From NCBI RefSeq assembly GCF_041624275.1, contig NZ_JBFJVE010000014.1, positions 1-27,225 of the forward strand: 27,225 nt of DNA, written 5' to 3'. The position numbers and the translations under genes are program-made. Of this stretch, positions 1 to 6,945 are shown piece by piece. Below the pieces are notes generated by a model. The model was not told where the DNA came from. It was given only the letters and a program-made list of their open reading frames with translations, and searched no databases. The stretch is from Shimia sp041624275. Lineage in GTDB: Bacteria > Pseudomonadota > Alphaproteobacteria > Rhodobacterales > Rhodobacteraceae. Each line of letters starts with the position of its first letter. Position 1 is the stretch's first letter.

Positions 1-1
1 C

Positions 2-232
2 GAGGCCTTCGCCAGCCAATGTCTCTACAGCCGCGACCGGCTGGGCATCGACCCCGAGAAATACAATGTCAACGGCGGCTCGATCGCCATCGGCCACCCG
101 TTTGGCATGACCGGGGCGCGGATGACCGGCCACCTGATGCTGGAAGGCAAGCGCCGCGGTGCCAAGCTGGGCGTGGTCTCGATGTGCATCGGCGGTGGCA
201 TGGGGGCGGCCGGGTTGTTCGAAATCTTCTGA
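2..232 (+). CDS. Thiolase (acetyl-CoA C-acyltransferase), C-terminal fragment
   Basis: The window opens inside this gene; 76 residues and the stop are visible in the frame starting at base 2. Two thiolase C-terminal signatures are present. NVNGGSIAIGHPFGMTGAR carries the catalytic His of the GHP motif. MCIGGGMGAAGLFE is the CxGGGxGxA block, whose Cys acts as the second catalytic cysteine in this family. Thiolases cleave or form the C-C bond of 3-ketoacyl-CoA in beta-oxidation or acetoacetyl-CoA synthesis. The fragment cannot separate a FadA/FadI degradative enzyme from a PhaA-type biosynthetic one. The next gene starts more than 360 bases downstream and belongs to a different function, so this is probably the end of its own operon. 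Confidence 0.9.
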   Translation, partial: EAFASQCLYSRDRLGIDPEKYNVNGGSIAIGHPFGMTGARMTGHLMLEGKRRGAKLGVVSMCIGGGMGAAGLFEIF

Positions 233-594
233 CGCGCGCGGCGCCGGATTTTCGCGGGGCAGGGCGGCCGCGCCCTGTGCCGCGCCCTCATTGCCTCGGC
301 CGCGGGCGGTATCGACCCGCCGGCGCCTGCCAGCGCGGCGCTGGCCGGCTTTGCCCCTGCCTCTGCCGGCGCAAAGCCGCCCGCGCCGGCATCGACCATT
401 GACGCGCCTGCGCGGTGCGGTCAATCTGCTGCGAAACAATCGTCTCCTGCGGCGCGAATTTGGAAAACCCTGTTTCGAATTGCCCTTGAATTCCGGTCGA
501 ATGGGCCGATTCTGGGCTTATAGGCCGCCTTCGATTGGCCTTAGGCGCGGTCGCCAAATGATTGTCTAAGGGAGAAAAAGGCGGGGGAGTCACC
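233..594. other. Intergenic region upstream of soeABC
   Basis: These 362 bases hold no convincing gene. They contain the post-thiolase hairpin; a perfect 6-bp inverted repeat ATTGAC/GTCAAT (398-403 and 420-425, centres 22 bp apart); and a less GC-rich stretch with GAAT elements starting at 456, 477, 488 and 499, that is spaced 21, 11 and 11 bp. No sigma-70 promoter of good quality was found. The soe promoter presumably lies between about 440 and 570. Confidence 0.5.
260..277 (+). terminator. Stem-loop 28 bp after the thiolase stop
   Basis: CAGGGCG and CGCCCTG pair perfectly over 7 bp around a GCCG tetraloop. No T-tract follows, so this is either a weak or factor-dependent terminator or a 3' end stabiliser for the thiolase transcript. 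Confidence 0.4.
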
Positions 595-3402
595 ATGGCG
601 GCGAACAGGGCGGGAATGGCAGAGGCGCGGCCCTCTCCGAAAGTGTCGGACGAGGTGCGCCAGACCACCTGTTACATGTGTGCCTGCCGCTGTGGCATCA
701 ACGTGCATCTGCAGGACGGCAAGGTCAAATACATCGAGGGCAACCGCGACCACCCGGTGAACCGGGGCGTGCTCTGCGCCAAGGGCTCGGCCGGGATCAT
801 GCAGGTCACCGCCCCGTCGCGGCTGCGAAAGCCGCTGAAACGGGTCGGGCCGCGCGGCTCGGGCGAGTTCCGCGAGATTTCCTGGGACGAGGCGATGAGC
901 ACCGCCGTCGGCTGGCTGACCGAGTTGCACGAGACCGCGCCGCACAAGCTGGCGTTTTTCACCGGGCGCGACCAGAGCCAGAGCTTCACCAGCTTGTGGG
1001 CGCAGCATTTCGGCACCCCGAACTATGCCGCCCACGGCGGTTTCTGCTCGGTCAACATGGCGGCCGGCGGCATCTACACCATGGGCGGCGCCTTCTGGGA
1101 ATTCGGCCAGCCGGATTGGGAACACACCAAGCTGTTCATGCTGTTTGGCGTAGCCGAAGACCATGACAGCAACCCGATCAAGATGGGGCTGGGGCGGATC
1201 AAGGCGCGCGGGGCCAAGGTGATCGGCGTCAACCCGGTGCGCTCGGGCTATAACGCGGTTGCCGACGAATGGGTCGGCATCACGCCGGGCACCGACGGGC
1301 TGTTCATCCTGTCGCTGGTGCATGAATTGATGAAGGCGGGGAAAATCGACCTCGAATACCTGGCGCAGTTCACCAATGCGCCGGTGCTGGTCGACAAGGA
1401 GACCGGCCTGTTCCTGCGTGACGAGGATGACAGGCCGCTGGTGGTCGACCGCCGCAGCGGCGCGCTCACCGCCTTTGACCGGAAAGGCGTGCGCCCGAGT
1501 CTCTCGGCAACCCATGACGGGCACCGCACCGTGATGGCGCTCATGGCCGAGAAATATCTCGATCCGCAATACGCGCCCGAGGCGGTGGCCGAAAGATGCG
1601 GCATCTCTGCCGACCGGATCAGGGCCATCGCCGCCGAACTGGCGCGGGTCGCCTTTGACGAGGCCATCGTGCTCGACCGCGCCTGGACCGATTTTCGTGG
1701 CGATACCCATGACAGGATGATTGGCCGCCCGGTCTCGATGCATGCCATGCGCGGCATCTCGGCCCATTCCAACGGTTTCCAGACCTGCCGCGCCCTGCAC
1801 ATCCTGCAAATCCTTCTGGGCACCGTCGAAACCCCCGGTGGCTTCCGCTTCAAGCCGCCCTACCCGAAACCGGTCGAGGCCCACCCGACGCCGCATGGCC
1901 ATGGCCGTCCGGGCCGCCCCCTCGAGGGGCCGCACCTTGGCTTTCCGCGCGGTCCCGAAGATCTTCAGATCAACGAGGACGGCAGCCCCAAGCGCATCGA
2001 CAAGGCCTTCAGCTGGGAACATCCGATGTCGGTGCACGGCATGATGCATATGGTGATCTCCAACGCCCATGCGCAGGATCCGTACCCGATCGACACGCTG
2101 TTCATGTATATGGCCAACATGTCGTGGAACTCGTCGATGAACACCTCGGGCGTGATCGAGATGCTGACCGCGCGCAACGATGACGGCGGCTATCGCATCC
2201 CGCGCATCATCTATTCCGATGCCTATTCGTCCGAGATGGTCGCCTATGCCGACCTGATCCTGCCCGATACCACCTATCTGGAACGTCACGACTGCATTTC
2301 GCTGCTCGACCGCCCGATCTGCGAGGCCGACGGCGCGGCCGATGCGATCCGCTGGCCGGTGATCGAACCTGACAGGGATGTGCGCGGTTTCCAGTCGGTG
2401 CTGATCGAACTCGGTGCCCGCGTCGGTCTGCCCGGCTTTCTCAACGCGGATGGCAGCCACAAGTGGAAGGACTACGCCGACTATATCGTCAACCACGAAC
2501 GCAAGCCCGGCATCGGCCCGCTGGCAGGGTTTCGCGGCGCGGATGGAGATAAGGTCGGTCGGGGGGAAGTGAACCCCGACCAGCTTGACAAATATATCGA
2601 AAATGGCGGGTTCTTCCTGCATCACCTGCCGGACGAGGCGGCCTATTTCAAACCCTGGAACATGGCCTATCAGGACTGGGCGGTGGATCTGGGCCTGTTC
2701 GATACGCCGCAGCCCTATCTGTTCCAGCTCTATTCCGAGCCGATGCGCAAGTTCCAGCGCGCCGCCGAGGGCCACGGCGACCGCCAGCCGCCCGAGCATC
2801 TGCGCGACCGTATCCGCACCGCCTTTCAGCCGCTGCCGGACTGGCAGCAACCGCTGGAAGACGCGGCGGTGGACCACGACGAATACCCGCTGCACGCGCT
2901 GACCCAGCGGCCGATGCACATGTATCACTCATGGGGCTCGCAGAATGCCTGGCTGCGGCAGATCACCAATGTGAACAAGCTGTTCCTGCCCGGCAAACTC
3001 TGGCAGGAAAAAGGGTTCGAAGACGGCGACTGGGCCTATGTCACCTCGGTGCACGGCAAGATCAAGGTGCCGGTGGCGCGGATGGACGGGCAGAACGAGA
3101 ACACCGTCTGGACATGGAACGCCATCGGCAAGCGGCGCGGCGCCTGGGCGCTGGGCGAAGACGCGCCCGAGGCCGATCAGGGCTTTCTGCTCAATTACCT
3201 CATCAACGAATTGCTGCCGCCAGGGGGCGATGGGCTGCGCTGGTCCAATTCCGACCCGATCACCGGGCAGGCGGCCTGGTTCGACCTGCGCGTGCGCGTC
3301 GACAAGGCACCGCCCGGCGGCCCCAGCGAACCGGCGCATGCGGCGATCCTGTCGCCGGTCGGGCAGGGGCCAAGCAATGTCGCCTACGGGGAGGAGTTCT
3401 GA
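595..3402 (+). CDS. soeA: Sulfite dehydrogenase (SoeA-type) molybdopterin catalytic subunit
   Basis: 935 residues. This is a DMSO-reductase superfamily catalytic subunit holding bis-MGD and one [4Fe-4S] cluster. The cluster ligands are C26, C29, C33 and C61 (motif CYMCACRC then VLCAKG). Cys151 in HGGFCSVNMAAGG is the likely Mo ligand. The C-terminal molydopterin-dinucleotide-binding domain starts near residue 765. No Tat signal precedes the cluster, so the protein should be cytoplasmic, as known for SoeA, which oxidises sulfite to sulfate. The ATG at 595 is chosen because GGGGGAG lies 6-7 bases before it; an in-frame TTG at 562 is less likely. It overlaps the next gene by one base (TGATG), indicating translational coupling. 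Polysulfide or thiosulfate reductase relatives share the architecture; the sulfite assignment rests on sequence style, subunit set and the taurine transporter nearby. Confidence 0.82.
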   Translation: MAANRAGMAEARPSPKVSDEVRQTTCYMCACRCGINVHLQDGKVKYIEGNRDHPVNRGVLCAKGSAGIMQVTAPSRLRKPLKRVGPRGSGEFREISWDEAMSTAVGWLTELHETAPHKLAFFTGRDQSQSFTSLWAQHFGTPNYAAHGGFCSVNMAAGGIYTMGGAFWEFGQPDWEHTKLFMLFGVAEDHDSNPIKMGLGRIKARGAKVIGVNPVRSGYNAVADEWVGITPGTDGLFILSLVHELMKAGKIDLEYLAQFTNAPVLVDKETGLFLRDEDDRPLVVDRRSGALTAFDRKGVRPSLSATHDGHRTVMALMAEKYLDPQYAPEAVAERCGISADRIRAIAAELARVAFDEAIVLDRAWTDFRGDTHDRMIGRPVSMHAMRGISAHSNGFQTCRALHILQILLGTVETPGGFRFKPPYPKPVEAHPTPHGHGRPGRPLEGPHLGFPRGPEDLQINEDGSPKRIDKAFSWEHPMSVHGMMHMVISNAHAQDPYPIDTLFMYMANMSWNSSMNTSGVIEMLTARNDDGGYRIPRIIYSDAYSSEMVAYADLILPDTTYLERHDCISLLDRPICEADGAADAIRWPVIEPDRDVRGFQSVLIELGARVGLPGFLNADGSHKWKDYADYIVNHERKPGIGPLAGFRGADGDKVGRGEVNPDQLDKYIENGGFFLHHLPDEAAYFKPWNMAYQDWAVDLGLFDTPQPYLFQLYSEPMRKFQRAAEGHGDRQPPEHLRDRIRTAFQPLPDWQQPLEDAAVDHDEYPLHALTQRPMHMYHSWGSQNAWLRQITNVNKLFLPGKLWQEKGFEDGDWAYVTSVHGKIKVPVARMDGQNENTVWTWNAIGKRRGAWALGEDAPEADQGFLLNYLINELLPPGGDGLRWSNSDPITGQAAWFDLRVRVDKAPPGGPSEPAHAAILSPVGQGPSNVAYGEEF

Positions 3403-4139
3403 TGACCAGCCTGCCCCGAAGCACCGAGAAAAAGCTTGGCCTTGTCATCGATCTCGACACCTGCGTCGGCTGCCATGCCTGCGTGGTCAACTGCAAGGAA
3501 TGGAACACCTCGAACTACGGCGCCCCGCTGTCGGACATGGATGCCTATGGCGCCGCGCCCGAGGGCAGCTTTCTCAACCGCGTGCATGCCTATGAGGTGA
3601 CGCCGGACACCGGCGGCTGTGCCCAGACCGTGCATTTCCCGAAATCCTGCCTGCATTGCGAAGATGCGCCCTGTGTCACCGTCTGCCCCACCGGCGCCAG
3701 CTACAAGCGGGTCGAAGACGGCATCGTTCTGGTCAATGAACAGGACTGCATGGGCTGTGGCCTCTGTGCATGGGCCTGCCCCTATGGTGCGCGCGAGCTG
3801 GACGCGCTGGCGGGGATCATGAAGAAATGCACCCTCTGCGTGGATCGCATCTACAACGACAACCTGCCAAAGGAAGACCAGATCCCGGCCTGCGTGCGCA
3901 CCTGCCCGGCCGGCGCCCGGCATTTCGGTGACTTCGCCGACCCGGACAGCACTGTCTCGCGGCTGGTCGCCGAGCGGGAGGGCATCGACCTGATGCCCGA
4001 GATGAGCACCCGGCCGGTCAACAAATACCTGCCACCGCGCGAGAAGGACAGGCTTTCGGCCTCGGGCGCCCTCAGCGCGCAATCCGAAGATCCCAAGGGC
4101 TTTCTGGCCTGGCTCGACAAAGCTCTGGAGGCGCTCTGA
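3402..4139 (+). CDS. soeB: Sulfite dehydrogenase iron-sulfur subunit (DmsB-like)
   Basis: 245 residues. It carries four ferredoxin-like cysteine groups: CVGCHACVVNC near residue 22, CLHCEDAPCVTVCPTG near 83, CMGCGLCAWACPYG near 116, and CTLC paired with CVRTCPAGA near 145-170. These should hold four [4Fe-4S] clusters. In DmsB/PsrB-type subunits this chain carries electrons between the molybdenum subunit and the quinone-linked membrane anchor; here the expected direction is from sulfite to quinone. A tail of about 60 residues after the last cluster has no recognisable motif. The start ATG overlaps the soeA stop and the stop overlaps the soeC start, each by one base, so the three subunits are probably made in fixed ratio. 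Confidence 0.85.
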   Translation: MTSLPRSTEKKLGLVIDLDTCVGCHACVVNCKEWNTSNYGAPLSDMDAYGAAPEGSFLNRVHAYEVTPDTGGCAQTVHFPKSCLHCEDAPCVTVCPTGASYKRVEDGIVLVNEQDCMGCGLCAWACPYGARELDALAGIMKKCTLCVDRIYNDNLPKEDQIPACVRTCPAGARHFGDFADPDSTVSRLVAEREGIDLMPEMSTRPVNKYLPPREKDRLSASGALSAQSEDPKGFLAWLDKALEAL

Positions 4140-5011
4140 TGCATCCGGCCCCCTCGGTCATCCTGTTCACCACCCTCAGCGGGCTCGGTTTTGGCCTTCT
4201 GGCCTTTCTCGGGCTCGGCCTGCCGGACGTGACCGGCGGCATCGCCTTCGTGTTCTTCGCCATCGCCTATGCGCTGGCGGTCGGCGGGCTTTTGGCCTCG
4301 ACCTTTCACCTTGGCAATAAGGTCAATGCGATCAAGGCTTTCCGCCAATGGCGGTCAAGCTGGCTCAGCCGCGAAGGCCTTCTGGCGGTGCTGACCCTGC
4401 TGGTCATGGCCCCCTATGCGATGGGCCGCGTCTTCTGGTCCGAGAACTGGGCGCTGCTGGGCTGGCTCGGTGCGCTGCTGGCGCTGGCCACGGTGTTCAC
4501 CACCTCGATGATCTATGCCCAGCTGAAGGCGGTGCCGCGCTGGAACACGCGCTGGACCCCGGTGCTGTTCCTCGCCCATGCGCTGGCCGGCGGCGCCTTG
4601 CTTTCCGGGCAGATCACCGCCTCCGCCGTGCTGCTCGCGGTTCTCGGCGCCGTGCAGGTGATCGTCTGGCAGCAGGGCGACGGCCGTTTCGCCGCCTCGG
4701 GCGCGACCTTGGAGAGCGCCACCGGGCTGGGCCGGATCGGATCCGTGCGCCAGCTCGAGCCGCCGCATAGCGGTCAGAACTACCTGCTGAGGGAGATGGC
4801 CTTTGCGGTCGGGCGCAAGCACAGCGCCAAACTGCGCGCCATTTCGCTGGGCGCGGGGGTGCTGCTGCCGCTGGTCTGCCTTCTGGTGCTGCCCTTCTCG
4901 CATGTGCTGGCGCTGATCGCGGTGCTGTCGCATCTGCTGGGGGTGCTGGCCGGGCGCTGGCTGTTCTTTGCCGAGGCCAAACATGTGGTGGCGCTCTACT
5001 ACGGGCGCTGA
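4139..5011 (+). CDS. soeC: Sulfite dehydrogenase membrane anchor (DmsC/NrfD-like)
   Basis: 290 residues and strongly hydrophobic, with about eight predicted membrane helices. The block FHLGNKVNAIKAFRQW followed by SSWLSREG, and the later TSMIYAQLKAVPRWN, match the DmsC family of quinone-interacting anchors. It would anchor SoeAB to the inner face of the cytoplasmic membrane and pass electrons to the quinone pool. A soluble loop at about residues 185-215 separates the two helix groups. It is the last gene of the soe operon; 123 bases separate it from the next start, and that gap contains a separate promoter candidate. Confidence 0.85.
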   Translation: MHPAPSVILFTTLSGLGFGLLAFLGLGLPDVTGGIAFVFFAIAYALAVGGLLASTFHLGNKVNAIKAFRQWRSSWLSREGLLAVLTLLVMAPYAMGRVFWSENWALLGWLGALLALATVFTTSMIYAQLKAVPRWNTRWTPVLFLAHALAGGALLSGQITASAVLLAVLGAVQVIVWQQGDGRFAASGATLESATGLGRIGSVRQLEPPHSGQNYLLREMAFAVGRKHSAKLRAISLGAGVLLPLVCLLVLPFSHVLALIAVLSHLLGVLAGRWLFFAEAKHVVALYYGR

Positions 5012-5048
5012 GCGGCTGCGGCGGATTGGCGGCGGCGCGCACAGGGCT

Positions 5049-5077
5049 TTGACATTCCGGGCCGGGCAGGTCTTGAT
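5049..5077 (+). promoter_or_regulatory. Candidate sigma-70 promoter for trmO
   Basis: A perfect -35 hexamer TTGACA (5049-5054) is followed, after 17 bases, by CTTGAT (5072-5077), which matches the -10 consensus at only three positions. It lies between soeC and the TrmO-like gene, suggesting that the latter is transcribed independently. Confidence 0.4.
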
Positions 5078-5088
5078 GCGGCGCGCGC

Positions 5089-5124
5089 ATTGCCCAAGAG
5101 ATTGCCCAAGAGATTGCCAAGGAG
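5089..5124 (+). repeat. Three tandem 12-bp units ending in the trmO ribosome-binding site
   Basis: ATTGCCCAAGAG occurs twice exactly (5089-5100 and 5101-5112), followed by ATTGCCAAGGAG (5113-5124). Only the third copy contains a real Shine-Dalgarno (AAGGAG), placed 10 bases before the ATG at 5135; the first two contain the near-match AAGAG. Unit length is a multiple of three, so an in-frame TTG start at 5090 would read through the repeat. Confidence 0.85.
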
Positions 5125-5134
5125 AAGCAGCCCC

Positions 5135-5614
5135 ATGTCTGACCGATTTGCCACCCGCCCCGGCGAGGTCGAGCTGGGTTTCGACCCGGCCGAGCGCCCC
5201 GACGCGACGCTGCATTTCATCGGCCGCCTGCGCAGCCCGTGGTCCGAAGGCGACTGCCCGCGCAACGTGCGCGCGGCGCGCGAGACCGGAAAGGCGGCCC
5301 ATATCGAACTGGCGCCCGAGTTCCTGCCCGGTCTCGAAGGGCTCGAGGTCGGCCAGCCGGTGGTGCTGATCTACTGGATGTACCGGGCCCGCCGCGACCT
5401 GATCCGTCAGGTGCCCCGCCATGCCGACGGCGCGCGCGGCACCTTCGCCCTGCGCTCGCCGGTGCGGCCCAACCCGCTGGCGATGTCGGTGGTGAAGATC
5501 ACCGGCATCGACCTCGAGGCGGGCACCGTCGGCATCGACGCCATCGACTGTTTCGACGGCACCCCGCTGGTCGATATCAAACCCTGGATCGGCACTGTCG
5601 ACGATCCGGCCTGA
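5135..5614 (+). CDS. trmO: TrmO/TsaA-family SAM-dependent tRNA methyltransferase
   Basis: 159 residues covering the TsaA-like (UPF0066, YaeB/VirR) beta-barrel domain. Recognisable blocks are LHFIGRLRSPW at the N-terminus, GLEVGQPVVLIYWMYRARRD in the middle, and FALRSPVRPNPLAMSVVKI, the hallmark RSPxRPNP-type SAM-binding segment, near residue 105. E. coli TrmO N6-methylates the t6A37 base of threonine tRNAs. It is about 235 residues; the bacterial short forms, like this one, lack the C-terminal extension, so the exact substrate is less certain. The start at 5135 is preferred for AAGGAG 10 bases upstream; a TTG at 5090 would add 15 basic residues encoded by the tandem repeat. It is convergent with the universal stress protein gene. 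Confidence 0.75.
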   Translation: MSDRFATRPGEVELGFDPAERPDATLHFIGRLRSPWSEGDCPRNVRAARETGKAAHIELAPEFLPGLEGLEVGQPVVLIYWMYRARRDLIRQVPRHADGARGTFALRSPVRPNPLAMSVVKITGIDLEAGTVGIDAIDCFDGTPLVDIKPWIGTVDDPA

Positions 5615-5639
5615 GCCGGCCTGAGCCGGCCTGAACCGG
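5610..5639. repeat. Three 10-bp tandem units between convergent trmO and usp
   Basis: CCTGAGCCGG occurs twice (5610-5619, 5620-5629) followed by CCTGAACCGG (5630-5639). The first unit contains the trmO stop codon, so the array supplies repeated in-frame or near-frame TGA triplets. GCCGGC at 5615-5620 and 5625-5630 is self-complementary with a CTGA loop, so the array can fold on either strand and may act as a weak bidirectional terminator between the converging genes. Confidence 0.7.
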
Positions 5640-5642
5640 GCG

Positions 5643-6470
5643 TCAGCCTTTCGGCGGCGGTGACACCAACAGATCGACCGGCGGATCGCGCACCAGGTCG
5701 GCGGCGATCCCGCCCAGCCGGTGCAGGGTCAGCCCCGAGCGCGTATGGGCGCCGATCGCCAGCAGGTCGGCAGAATGTTCGGCCAGCTTTTCCTCCATCA
5801 CCCCGATCACCCCGCCGGTGACGATTTCGGTCTTGTGCATGCGCTTGGGCAGGGCATGGGCCGCGGCCCAGCGGGCGCGGATCACCTCGGCATCCTGATG
5901 CGCCGCGATCGCAAGCTCCCCGTGTTCGACGTCGCCGTTGATCCCGGCCAGCGGCACGTGCAGCGCATGAAAGGGCGAAATCTCGGCCCCGGGCGCCATG
6001 CGGGCCACCGCCTTGATGGCGCCGGCGCAGGACTCCGAGAAACTGACCGGCACCAGCGCGTGACGATAGGGCGCGTCGGCCGGGTTCACCACCAGCAGCA
6101 CCGGCACCGGGCTGGAGGCCACCAGCCGCTCCATGGTGGTTTCGCGCACCGTATCCAGAAAGCGGCGCGGCCGGTGCAGCCCGAGGACCATCAGGTCGGC
6201 CTCGTGCAGCAAGGCAAACCGCGTCAGCATCTCGACGGTTTCGCCGCGCAGCACCGTGATCTCGGCCGTCTCGGCCCGGTCGCTGACCAGATCGTGCAGC
6301 CGCTCGGATATCCCCTCGGCAAGCTGGTTCGACAGTTTCACCGGCAGCGCGTCGTCCACCACCGAGATCACATGGCAGGTCGCACCATGTTCGGCGGCCA
6401 GCGCCAGCGCCCGTTCCAGCGCCCTGTCCGAGCGCTCCGAAAGGTCGGTGGCGACGAGAATGGTCTGCAT
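5643..6470 (-). CDS. Tandem-domain universal stress protein (UspA family)
   Basis: 275 residues with two Usp (Rossmann-like) domains, about 1-130 and 135-275. The first domain opens with MQTILVATDLSERSDRALERA, typical of the family, and ends with the MVLGLHRPRR...MERLVASSPVPVLLV block. The second ends LLAIGAHTRSG...DLVRDPPVDLLV. The glycine-rich ATP-binding pattern GxxG(S/T) is not clearly complete in either domain, so nucleotide binding is uncertain. AAGGAG lies 6 bases before the ATG. The gene converges on trmO and is divergent from tauA. Usp genes have been noted near taurine catabolic clusters, as I recall, which would fit, but its role cannot be read from sequence. Confidence 0.85.
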   Translation of the reverse strand: MQTILVATDLSERSDRALERALALAAEHGATCHVISVVDDALPVKLSNQLAEGISERLHDLVSDRAETAEITVLRGETVEMLTRFALLHEADLMVLGLHRPRRFLDTVRETTMERLVASSPVPVLLVVNPADAPYRHALVPVSFSESCAGAIKAVARMAPGAEISPFHALHVPLAGINGDVEHGELAIAAHQDAEVIRARWAAAHALPKRMHKTEIVTGGVIGVMEEKLAEHSADLLAIGAHTRSGLTLHRLGGIAADLVRDPPVDLLVSPPPKG

Positions 6471-6476
6471 GGCGCT

Positions 6477-6503
6477 CTCCTTGGGTTCGACTCTTGGGTT
6501 CGA
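6477..6503 (-). repeat. Tandem duplication containing the usp ribosome-binding site
   Basis: Read on the minus strand, TCGAACCCAAGAG (6503-6491) is followed directly by TCGAACCCAAGGAG (6490-6477). The copy nearest the start carries the functional AAGGAG; the distal copy differs by loss of one G. The core CCCAAGAG is the same as in the tandem units in front of trmO. Confidence 0.8.
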
Positions 6504-6654
6504 TGTGGCCGCGATTCTACCGCGAAGCCGCGTCTGGAAACAGCGACTAAATCAATTCGGTGCGACGCGGACCGGCCCGGCGGCGGGCGCAGGCAACGCG
6601 GGGAGAGGGCGCAGTGCCGGTTGCGGCGGGCGGCGCGGCAGAGGCAAACCATAA

Positions 6655-6684
6655 GTCCAAGTTCGCCCCTTTATATGTCCAGTT
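6655..6684 (-). promoter_or_regulatory. Putative TauR direct repeats upstream of tauA
   Basis: On the minus strand the region reads CTGGACATAT and, 22 bp further on, TTGGACTTAT. Each matches 8 of 10 positions of CTGGACYTAA, the direct-repeat motif I recall for TauR, the MocR/GntR-type activator of taurine genes in Rhodobacter capsulatus. Spacing of 22 bp puts both copies on the same face of the helix. They lie about 260 bases before the tauA start. tauR itself is not in this window. Confidence 0.45.
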
Positions 6685-6816
6685 GCCGCGCCGCCGAGCT
6701 GACCCAAGCTGCGCGTGCGCGCCTATGCATCTGAAAAACAGGAAAATATGAGCCTTGGTGAAGCGAAGAACATTCGAAAAATGAAACGCCGGGTATCGGT
6801 TTTGCAAAAAAAAGAT

Positions 6817-6846
6817 TTGATCGCGTGTCGCTTTCACCGCTGAATA
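6817..6846 (+). promoter_or_regulatory. Weak sigma-70-like promoter candidate for tauABC
   Basis: TTGATC (6817-6822), an 18-base spacer, then TGAATA (6841-6846). Both hexamers are imperfect. A poor promoter is expected if expression depends on an activator. Confidence 0.25.
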
Positions 6847-6945
6847 AAACTCTGGGACACCAATGCCCAGGCGACCAGCAACAGAGTTCCAACAGCCGGG
6901 TCTGGTCGATCTGCACGCAACTGCAGTCCAAAACGGGAGAAAAAG

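Larger units (their letters stand above)
6504..6945. other. Regulatory region between usp and tauA
   Basis: These 442 bases carry no gene that I can support. The usp-proximal half is GC-rich. From about 6640 onward it becomes noticeably AT-richer, with TauR-like direct repeats (6655-6684), A-runs around 6740-6815, a 10-bp palindrome TTTTGCAAAA (6800-6809), a promoter candidate (6817-6846) and a CTGGG-N9-CCCAG inverted repeat (6852-6870) about 75 bases before tauA. GGGAGA at 6935-6940 is the tauA ribosome-binding site. Confidence 0.5.

Noticed and set aside
399..427. TTGACG as -35 of a soe promoter
   Set aside because: No acceptable -10 at 16-18 bases; the hexamer is better explained as one arm of the ATTGAC/GTCAAT dyad.
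562..594. Longer soeA start at TTG 562
   Set aside because: The ATG at 595 has a good Shine-Dalgarno; the added MSKGEKGGGVT is the ribosome-site region translated.
541..2928. 795-codon open frame antisense to soeA
   Set aside because: Rich in Arg, Gly, His and Val with no family signature, fully covered by a confidently assigned gene; expected from third-position GC bias.
6800..6809. TTTTGCAAAA palindrome upstream of tauA as an operator
   Set aside because: Only 10 bp in an A-rich run; too short and too likely by chance in this AT-rich leader to claim.
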